This document shows, one piece after another, positions 1-5,851 of a stretch of DNA of 6,558 bases. The DNA comes from Elusimicrobiota bacterium (GTDB lineage: Bacteria; Elusimicrobiota; Elusimicrobia; 2-02-FULL-39-32). Both the position numbers and the translations under genes were made by a program. The stretch is taken from assembly GCA_023249835.1 (NCBI GenBank), contig JAHFBY010000100.1:1-6558 (forward strand), read 5' to 3'. Every line of letters starts with the position of its first letter. Positions within the stretch are counted from its first letter, which is position 1. Below the pieces are notes generated by a model. That model worked only from the letters and a program-made list of their open reading frames with translations, was not told the DNA's origin and ran no database searches.

Positions 1-835
1 CCTCTTGCCCAATAAATAGGGAACGCTGAACCAAATGGGTCCAATTTAAAGACGCCGAGTTGCCTTGCGCCAACTGGAAAGTGCCGTAACGAGCGCGCTT
101 GACCACGCCCCAAAAACGATCCCAGGTTTGAGGGTCTTCCCAATCCAGTAAAGGTTGGCACAGCGAACGAATAGGCAAAAAAAGATACACGGTCAACCCT
201 AAAATGAAAAAAAGAGTCCCGCAACCCAAGATGAATAAAAATGGACGGGCCCCGAGGCGACGCTGCGCTGTCCGCAGAAGAAAAAGCAATGAAAAGGACG
301 GCATCGCCAATAATAAAATGTGTTGGTTTCCCATTCCCAGTCCAAAAACAAAAAAGCCCAAATAAAACAGTCTCAAATCTCCGGACTTAACCGGAACGCT
401 AAGGATCGCCATCATTCTAAGTAGAAAAAAAATAAAAACGCCATTTAAAGCAAAAACCTCTGTGGTCAAGAACTGTTCGCGCACCACCGGAACGTTGATC
501 AAAAAAAAACTAGCTGAAGCCGCCAGCAAAGAAGATTGGCTGCTTGCATAAAAAAACATATAGGCCGCCAAACCGCAAATACCTCCTAAAAATACCGACA
601 AAAAGTTGGTCCTGTAGGCCCAATTGCCCCAAGGCAGGAGCAAAGATTCAAGTTTTCCAACCAATGCAAAGAGCGGGTACCCAGGAGAGTGGGCTATCCC
701 TAAAATAGATTGCGCGGTTGCAAGTTCCGCCGAGTCTCCCGTTGACAAGCCGGGCGACATGGCGCAAAGCAAGCTCCCCCAAAGCGCCAAGACTAAAACC
801 GCTCCAACCGCTTTAGGCTTCATATCACCTAACAT
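1..835 (-). CDS. DUF2723 family membrane glycosyltransferase (TMEM260-like), second paralog, C-terminus beyond the left edge
   Basis: The reading frame is open from ATG at 835 to the window edge, giving 278 codons of what is probably a 500-700 residue protein. It is recognised by DUF2723 landmarks: a first membrane segment (about residues 9-26), then GDSAE (33-37) and AHSPGYPLF (48-56), which fit the first external loop that carries the acidic catalytic residue in GT-C enzymes. TTEVFALN (124-131), GLGMGNQH (165-172) and LPIRS followed by DW-DP (220-235) come next. About six hydrophobic segments are present. The family includes human TMEM260, a protein O-mannosyltransferase, so transfer of a lipid-linked sugar to an exported protein is the likely role; donor and acceptor are unknown. 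It starts one base after the stop of the DUF2723-TPR gene. The ATG at 835 is preferred over the in-frame ATG at 823 because AAGGAGG lies 11 bases upstream of it, while the second has an AGGTG only two bases away. Whether it also ends in TPRs cannot be seen. Confidence 0.85.
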   Translation of the reverse strand, partial: MLGDMKPKAVGAVLVLALWGSLLCAMSPGLSTGDSAELATAQSILGIAHSPGYPLFALVGKLESLLLPWGNWAYRTNFLSVFLGGICGLAAYMFFYASSQSSLLAASASFFLINVPVVREQFLTTEVFALNGVFIFFLLRMMAILSVPVKSGDLRLFYLGFFVFGLGMGNQHILLLAMPSFSLLFLLRTAQRRLGARPFLFILGCGTLFFILGLTVYLFLPIRSLCQPLLDWEDPQTWDRFWGVVKRARYGTFQLAQGNSASLNWTHLVQRSLFIGQE

Positions 836-836
836 C

Positions 837-2918
837 TCAATGCGCGCCTCCTTCGACCATTTTTCTTTGCGCCACCGCAAGATATTTCTGAGCGCCTTCA
901 TGCCTTGAATCGATCCGCAGAGTTTGTTCAAACGCGCTAACCACGTCCGCCCAGCGCTCCTGTTTCCAATACAGCACTCCTAAATTGTAGTATGCTTCAG
1001 TGGATTGGGGGTTTAAAGAAACAGCCTGAAGATAATAAGATTCCGCCAAACTATTCTCATTTCTTTTTTCCGCCAATACCCCTAAATTCGCATAGGAGCT
1101 ATCTGACTTTGGATTTAACTTTAAAACCTCTTGATACCATTGCTCGGCAAGAGAAAGGTTCTCTGAACCGACTAAAGCATAAGCCCGCTTAGACATTTCC
1201 CACTCTAAGTTGGTAACCAGCCAAACAATATCGGTCCCATAGTGGGCCGCATAAATAAAATCCGTTAAAGCCGTTTGCGGGTTTAATAGCCGCATGAAAG
1301 TATAGACCGGTATCAACGCACGAACTCTATACGGCATTTGCGGATAGTGCGAAAATATACCGCGCAGCGCATAGAACGGGGACAAATCTAAACTGCGCTC
1401 TAATTGAACTTGATTTTTGGGGACAGCCTCATACAACAGACCCCGTTGGGCAAGTTTTGTCTCGGGCAGAGCGCTTAAATCGAACGTGGCGTAATACAAC
1501 GGACGCAAACCTAAAAAACTTGACTCTACTGCTTTCCGGCGAAGAGCTTTAGCCTCTTTACTAATTTGACGAAAATCAGGCCCATACGGATTGCGATATA
1601 TTAACCCGCCTCGATCGTGCAGTTCAAGGTCTAAACGCCTGGATTCCACCATACTGAAATAAGCCAGCGTATAAAAAGTATCGTCGCCCCCATCCATGAA
1701 AAGAACTGCTTTGGCAGGCAGGCTGCGCAAGAGGTTCCGTCCGTAGTCATAAGCCACAAAATCTTCTCTTGAATAGCGCTGGTAGCCCGGGTGAAGAGTC
1801 AATAAAAATAGCGGTAATCCGGCAGCGCACCAAAACGCCGTTTGACCAACCCTCTGACTTAGCCATGAAAAAAGCATTCCCACTGCCAGGCATTGGGCTA
1901 TGGCCGGCGCAATATAGAACCGGGGCAGAACGCCCTCGGATTGAGCGTCCAGGGGGAGGTTGCCTAAAATTAAAAAACCAACGCCGCTGGCAACAAAATA
2001 AATGAACAGGGGAATCGCCGTTGCTCTGTTTCCTTTGAACCAAACAAACCATCCGCAAAAAGCTAAAAATACCCCTAAAGGAGTAAAATCGTGCGCGCTG
2101 CGCCTTAAATAACGTTCAATTTGCCGCAACGCGTTGGGCAGGTTGCGTTCCATTTTGTTTCCCAAAGTAAGGGAAAAAGAGCCGTAATCTGCGCGCCTAA
2201 TCACGCGAATAAAATTACCCAGGTTCTCCGGGTTGCTCCAATCAATCGGCGGGTTGCGCAAAGAACGAACCGGCAGATAGACGTATACGGAAAATCCGAT
2301 TAAAAAGAAAAAGAATAGTAAAGGCAACTTCTTAAATGTAAACGTTATTAATTGCCACCCATTTTGGCCGGAAGCCGTCAAATCCAGGAACCAAGAAACA
2401 GCAATGGGCAAAGCAACAAAAACCAAAGTGTGGTGGTTGCCCAGCCCTAACCCCAATAAAAAACTGGCTTGGACTGTGCGCTTGAGGAGAGTGTTAAAAC
2501 CACGTTCGCGGTAATAGGCAACTAGAATCAATAACGAAAAAAAGCTGTTTAAAGTAAAAACTTCCACGCTTAGAGAATGTTCCCATAACACATTGGAAAA
2601 TGCAAAACAACCCGCAACGATCACGGCGACTGCGCGCGACCGAGATAACTCTAAACTGAAAAGGTAAATCAAAAATGCGCTGCCCCAACCAAAAAGCAAG
2701 GAGAGCAAATTAATTCGGTAAGCCGGATGAGCCATTGGAAAAAGGGTTAAGCTGCATTTCCCAAGCAAAGAAAACAGGGGATAACTGGGAGCATGGGGCA
2801 GACTTAAGGTATGGCAAGAACTGATAAACTCTCCGGAATCGCCCACTGACACTGAAGGGTTCATGGTGTATAAATAGACCCCAAAAACCGCCAAAAACAG
2901 AGCGACTGATCCTGCCAT
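837..2918 (-). CDS. DUF2723 family (TMEM260-like) membrane glycosyltransferase with C-terminal TPR repeats
   Basis: This is a 693-residue protein. The N-terminal half is a polytopic GT-C-like membrane domain with about ten hydrophobic segments up to residue 405. DUF2723 landmarks are GDSGE (26-30, D27 and E30 candidate catalytic acids), PHAPSYPLF (41-49), VEVFTLN (118-124), GLGLGNHHT (156-164) and LPVRS followed by NPPIDW (215-227). After the last segment comes an exported region containing the family-typical DYGRNLL...LFMDGGDDTFY stretch, then about three and a half TPR units from about residue 572 to the end, with LNP at unit boundaries. Human TMEM260, a protein O-mannosyltransferase, has the same membrane-plus-TPR plan, so transfer of a lipid-linked sugar to a periplasmic protein acceptor is inferred. 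The start at 2918 overlaps the upstream stop as TAATG and has AAAGGGGG six bases before it. A longer frame back to 3002 has no such support and would overlap the upstream gene by 85 bases. The family usually has GYP where this protein has S45-Y-P. Confidence 0.88.
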   Translation of the reverse strand: MAGSVALFLAVFGVYLYTMNPSVSVGDSGEFISSCHTLSLPHAPSYPLFSLLGKCSLTLFPMAHPAYRINLLSLLFGWGSAFLIYLFSLELSRSRAVAVIVAGCFAFSNVLWEHSLSVEVFTLNSFFSLLILVAYYRERGFNTLLKRTVQASFLLGLGLGNHHTLVFVALPIAVSWFLDLTASGQNGWQLITFTFKKLPLLFFFFLIGFSVYVYLPVRSLRNPPIDWSNPENLGNFIRVIRRADYGSFSLTLGNKMERNLPNALRQIERYLRRSAHDFTPLGVFLAFCGWFVWFKGNRATAIPLFIYFVASGVGFLILGNLPLDAQSEGVLPRFYIAPAIAQCLAVGMLFSWLSQRVGQTAFWCAAGLPLFLLTLHPGYQRYSREDFVAYDYGRNLLRSLPAKAVLFMDGGDDTFYTLAYFSMVESRRLDLELHDRGGLIYRNPYGPDFRQISKEAKALRRKAVESSFLGLRPLYYATFDLSALPETKLAQRGLLYEAVPKNQVQLERSLDLSPFYALRGIFSHYPQMPYRVRALIPVYTFMRLLNPQTALTDFIYAAHYGTDIVWLVTNLEWEMSKRAYALVGSENLSLAEQWYQEVLKLNPKSDSSYANLGVLAEKRNENSLAESYYLQAVSLNPQSTEAYYNLGVLYWKQERWADVVSAFEQTLRIDSRHEGAQKYLAVAQRKMVEGGAH
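847..853 (-). promoter_or_regulatory. Ribosome binding site of the second DUF2723 gene, inside the preceding gene
   Basis: The minus strand reads AAGGAGG, 11 bases before the ATG at 835. It lies within the last codons of the DUF2723-TPR gene (encoding the E-G-G of its C-terminal VEGGAH). It decides in favour of the 835 start over the in-frame ATG at 823, and it implies that the ribosome finishing the upstream gene covers the site. Confidence 0.65.
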
Positions 2919-5098
2919 TAGATTCCCCCTTTCCACCGGCCGAAACCCCACTCTACGGCAAGGATCAGGGTCAACAACACAAAAAGCGCGGGATGATTCC
3001 ATAACGGTTTTTGCGCTTTAGACTGTATTGTGAACGATCCGCTGTTTGCCTTTTTTTCCAAACTGTCGATACTAAAGTCTTCTAAATTTGCATATTTACC
3101 GCCGCTACTTTGGGCGATCATGGACAAAAGTTTCTTGTTGGGGTAAGGGTTTCCCAATTCTAAGTCTATAGACTTCACTTCCAGATCCCGCTCATCCGAA
3201 TATTTTCGCGCATGATCATCAACCACCGCCTGAACCCGAAAAGGTCCCGCGCTGGGAGCAGACCAAGCGCCCCGATATTCAAGTTTTTGCACGGCGCCAA
3301 GAGCAGGGTTCCCCACTGTTTTTCCGCTTTCCAATATATTTAGTTGCACGGTCAAGCCGCTGGAAGAATGAAACTTTTCCGGATCTAAAAGAACCCGAAT
3401 TCCAATTTTTTCGCCAACCACGGGGTTTGAGTTGGTCAAAACGATGCGCACGTCCTTATGATCTTGGGTAGAGGTGAGCCAGCGTATCATTTGCCGCCAA
3501 AAGCGCGTATATCCGGACTGTAGGAGCCCTTTTTCGCTCAAGTAAAGCGCCCACTGCCAGCTTGACAGGCAGGAGAGCGCCACGACCCGCCCCCTACCCT
3601 TTTGCCAGCCGACAATTGCCGGCGAACCCGACTCTTTGACCACTGCTAAAAGTGATGCCCCCGCTTTGACCTCGGGCAGCCGATGGTAACCATTTAGAGG
3701 AGGCAGCGTTCCCCAAAAATCTTCCGTTTCTTTAAGCGAGCGACCAATATCAAATAGCGGGTGTTGCGGCTCCAAAACTTTAATGGAGGCGTTGCTGTTT
3801 TCTACGCTTTCTTTAGCCGCGTCCATTTGCACTGGCAAGATAGATTCAATGCCGGTTCCAATATAGCCGCCCTTGCCAAAGGAGTTCTCTCCTCCGATCA
3901 TTAAAAAACCTCCGCCTTGCTTGTCCACGAAACGCTGAATATTATCCAAATGCGAGCGCTGTATTCCAAACCGCGCATAGGAAAAATTTTCAAAAATGAG
4001 GAGGTCAAAGTCAAACAAGGTAGTGACAAATATTTCATGCGTTGGGAACTGGATTAAAGAAAGCTGTTCTTCCGGAACCGGGACCACGTCTTCAGGGTTG
4101 CGCAATATTACAAAAGAGACTAACTCAACAGTGGGATCGCTTTTTAAAATATGGCGCAAAAACGCGTATTCGGGGCTGGGCTGCCCGCAAAGGTACAGCA
4201 CGCGAATTTTTTCCCGGCCTACTTCTAAAGTAAAATTCACAGAATTGTTTGCGGAAGTCACCTCTCCTTTTTGAGCGGGAACTGATATTTGATAATTCCA
4301 ATGGCCCGGCGTCTGAGGAACAAATCTAAAACTTACATCATTTTCTCCGGATAGCTCGCTAAAAGTTAAGGTCTTCGTTTCCACCGTTTGGGATCCCTTG
4401 CCCTTAATTTCCTTTAAAATGACCGGCGCCACGGCCCGGCCTAAGCCATGGTGCGAAATAGACGCCGTGATCTCAATTGGGCGGCCCTTAAAAGCGAAAT
4501 CTGCTCCCCGCACAGAGTTAACAACGATATCGGAAAGCTCTTTATCGTCGCCTACTCCGACCGTATAGACAGGCGCGGAAAAAGAAAGATCTTCTTGTTC
4601 ATCAATAAAGCTGGTATCGGCCCCGTCGGTTAAAAGCAAGATGGCGTGTCCGGGTATTTTTTTTTCATGACACACCTGGCGAACCGACTCTATTAACCGT
4701 GTGCAAGTTCCATAGGGGCGGGCTTTTAGGAGGCTCTCTAAATCAGACTGCGCGCTGGCTTGCGCAAACTGGAAGTAAGTGAGATCAAAGTATTTTTCTA
4801 ACTCCTGACGGTTTTCCTTTAAAAACTGCTTCACCTTATCCAAACGGGTTACGCCTTCCCCAATGCCCATGGACCCTGAAACGTCCACCAAAACTGTTAG
4901 GGAAGGTCTTTCCGATTTTTTAGGAACATAGGCGATCGACGGTTCAAGCGCCATCCAAATTAAAAACAGATACGCCAGGACTCTTAGCCAATAGAACCAT
5001 TGGCGTTTTGCGCGCACTGAGAGCCATGCGCCCAAAACGCCAATTAAAATCAAGCTGAACGCAAAGGTGTCCCAACGAATTTCAAATAATTCGTTCAT
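2918..5098 (-). CDS. Membrane-anchored VWA domain and glutamine-amidotransferase-like protein
   Basis: This is a 726-residue protein of the kind encoded in MoxR/BatA-type clusters. Two membrane segments lie at residues 12-28 and 35-51. A VWA domain follows (about 66-195) with an intact-looking metal site: D72-V-S74-G-S76, T133 (or T131) and LLLTDG with D158. A beta-rich linker (about 196-295) leads to a class I amidotransferase-like domain (PF07090 type, about 297-545). That domain begins IRVLYLCGQPSPEY and contains GGGFLMIGGENSFGKGGY at 395-412; no cysteine is seen at the nucleophile elbow, so enzymatic amidotransferase activity is unlikely. A final membrane segment sits at about 704-720, preceded by the LWNHPALF motif common in BatA-like proteins. 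The likely role is a periplasmic metal-dependent adhesion or scaffold subunit of a membrane complex, possibly remodelled by a MoxR ATPase encoded further upstream (inference). The ATG overlaps the DUF4159 stop as ATGA. No Shine-Dalgarno site is seen, only an A-rich stretch, so initiation probably depends on coupling. Confidence 0.85.
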   Translation of the reverse strand: MNELFEIRWDTFAFSLILIGVLGAWLSVRAKRQWFYWLRVLAYLFLIWMALEPSIAYVPKKSERPSLTVLVDVSGSMGIGEGVTRLDKVKQFLKENRQELEKYFDLTYFQFAQASAQSDLESLLKARPYGTCTRLIESVRQVCHEKKIPGHAILLLTDGADTSFIDEQEDLSFSAPVYTVGVGDDKELSDIVVNSVRGADFAFKGRPIEITASISHHGLGRAVAPVILKEIKGKGSQTVETKTLTFSELSGENDVSFRFVPQTPGHWNYQISVPAQKGEVTSANNSVNFTLEVGREKIRVLYLCGQPSPEYAFLRHILKSDPTVELVSFVILRNPEDVVPVPEEQLSLIQFPTHEIFVTTLFDFDLLIFENFSYARFGIQRSHLDNIQRFVDKQGGGFLMIGGENSFGKGGYIGTGIESILPVQMDAAKESVENSNASIKVLEPQHPLFDIGRSLKETEDFWGTLPPLNGYHRLPEVKAGASLLAVVKESGSPAIVGWQKGRGRVVALSCLSSWQWALYLSEKGLLQSGYTRFWRQMIRWLTSTQDHKDVRIVLTNSNPVVGEKIGIRVLLDPEKFHSSSGLTVQLNILESGKTVGNPALGAVQKLEYRGAWSAPSAGPFRVQAVVDDHARKYSDERDLEVKSIDLELGNPYPNKKLLSMIAQSSGGKYANLEDFSIDSLEKKANSGSFTIQSKAQKPLWNHPALFVLLTLILAVEWGFGRWKGGI
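2925..2932 (-). promoter_or_regulatory. Ribosome binding site of the DUF2723-TPR gene
   Basis: The minus strand reads AAAGGGGG, ending six bases before the ATG at 2918. It lies inside the final codons of the VWA gene (encoding W-K-G-G). Together with the TAATG stop/start overlap it fixes the start at 2918 rather than at the upstream in-frame ATG at 3002. Confidence 0.65.
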
Positions 5099-5850
5099 TG
5101 CATTAATTTTTTTTCAATGAACGGGGTGTGGATGCTGTCGGTTTTATATGTTCCGGTTACTGAATACAAAATAATGTTCAGCATCAGTTTTTCCGATTCC
5201 CACCGCTGCGCTTCTCCACCGGGATTGCACGTAAAGAGGTAATTGCCCATCAAATCTTTGGCCCAAGCTCCCAAAATATCGTTTTGCGAATAGACCAAGG
5301 CGGTGCGCCCGCCCACTTCGACCCCTTCCAAATAGTTATTGGTTAACTTCCTTCCGCCCACAGACCGCAACAAATAGTAGGCGCGGTAAACCGCATGTTC
5401 GCGGGGCAATATTTCAAGGGTCTTCTCCGGGAACAGTTCTTTGATTTGGACTCGGAGCGAATAGTCAAAACTTCCCCCTTTTTCTCCCGAACGATCTTCA
5501 ATAAAAAGAAAACCTCCGCCGGAAAGATATTTCTTTAATATATCCCTTTCCTTTTTTGACCAAGCAATTTGGCCCCACCCGCTATAAATAAGAAACGGGG
5601 TTTCAAACAAGAGCGGATCATCCAGACTTACAACGCGCCGTTGACTCACGGACTCAACGCTGGTAGTGCGGCTAAGGAATTCAAGGATATCCAGCGCAGC
5701 CAAGGGGTAGGGGTCCCAAGCGTTGATGTCTCCTTTGGTTTTTAGTTGGGCCAGCACGAACTTATTTCCCAATTCCACGCAAAGAGCGGGCGGGCGTCCT
5801 AAAACAACCAGTAGGCCAAAAACCGTTGTTGTCCAATAGATCTTACGCAT
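5095..5850 (-). CDS. DUF4159 domain protein, exported
   Basis: This 251-residue protein starts with a signal peptide: R2-K3, a hydrophobic core at about 8-18 and a plausible signal peptidase I site after ALC (22-24). C24 does not sit in a good lipobox, since L is at -1, so a lipoprotein is less likely. The rest is one DUF4159 domain (PF13709), recognised by AQLKTKGDINAWDPYP and ILEFLSRTTSV near the N-terminus, LIYSGWGQIAWSKKE then YLSGGGFLFIED in the middle, ELFPEKTLEILPREHAVY, and the late ALVYSQNDILGAW motif. The domain is thought to adopt a flavodoxin- or amidotransferase-like fold without a known reaction. DUF4159 genes typically stand between BatA-like and VWA genes, as here, which suggests a periplasmic partner of those two proteins. 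It begins one base after the stop of the BatA-like gene with GAGG ten bases upstream, and its last four bases overlap the next start. The family call is firm; the function is unknown. Confidence 0.87.
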   Translation of the reverse strand: MRKIYWTTTVFGLLVVLGRPPALCVELGNKFVLAQLKTKGDINAWDPYPLAALDILEFLSRTTSVESVSQRRVVSLDDPLLFETPFLIYSGWGQIAWSKKERDILKKYLSGGGFLFIEDRSGEKGGSFDYSLRVQIKELFPEKTLEILPREHAVYRAYYLLRSVGGRKLTNNYLEGVEVGGRTALVYSQNDILGAWAKDLMGNYLFTCNPGGEAQRWESEKLMLNIILYSVTGTYKTDSIHTPFIEKKLMQ

Positions 5851-5851
5851 A

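Noticed and set aside
821..823. ATG at 823 as the start of the second DUF2723 gene
   Set aside because: Its only upstream purine motif (AGGTG) is two bases away, whereas the in-frame ATG at 835 has AAGGAGG at 11 bases and a tight junction with the preceding stop. The difference is only four residues, so it remains a minor uncertainty.
624..908. Plus-strand open frame of 94 codons
   Set aside because: It is antisense to the junction of the two DUF2723 genes, with no family resemblance; it is a shadow of the minus-strand genes.
1747..2058. Minus-strand open frame of 103 codons in another frame of the DUF2723-TPR gene
   Set aside because: Its composition (many R, C, P and S) is typical of an out-of-frame reading, and it lies wholly inside a well supported gene.
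2919..3002. N-terminal extension of the DUF2723-TPR gene from an ATG at 3002
   Set aside because: The added 28 residues (rich in R, C and P) resemble no signal or membrane segment, they overlap the VWA gene, and the ATG at 2918 has a good ribosome binding site and a TAATG junction.
3996..4274. Overlapping plus-strand frames at 3996-4274 and 4042-4233
   Set aside because: Both are antisense to the amidotransferase-like region of the VWA gene, have no recognisable domain and have low-complexity basic composition.
5779..5781. Lipoprotein lipobox at C24 of the DUF4159 protein
   Set aside because: The residues before the cysteine are P-A-L, with leucine at -1, which does not fit the usual small residue, so signal peptidase I cleavage is preferred.
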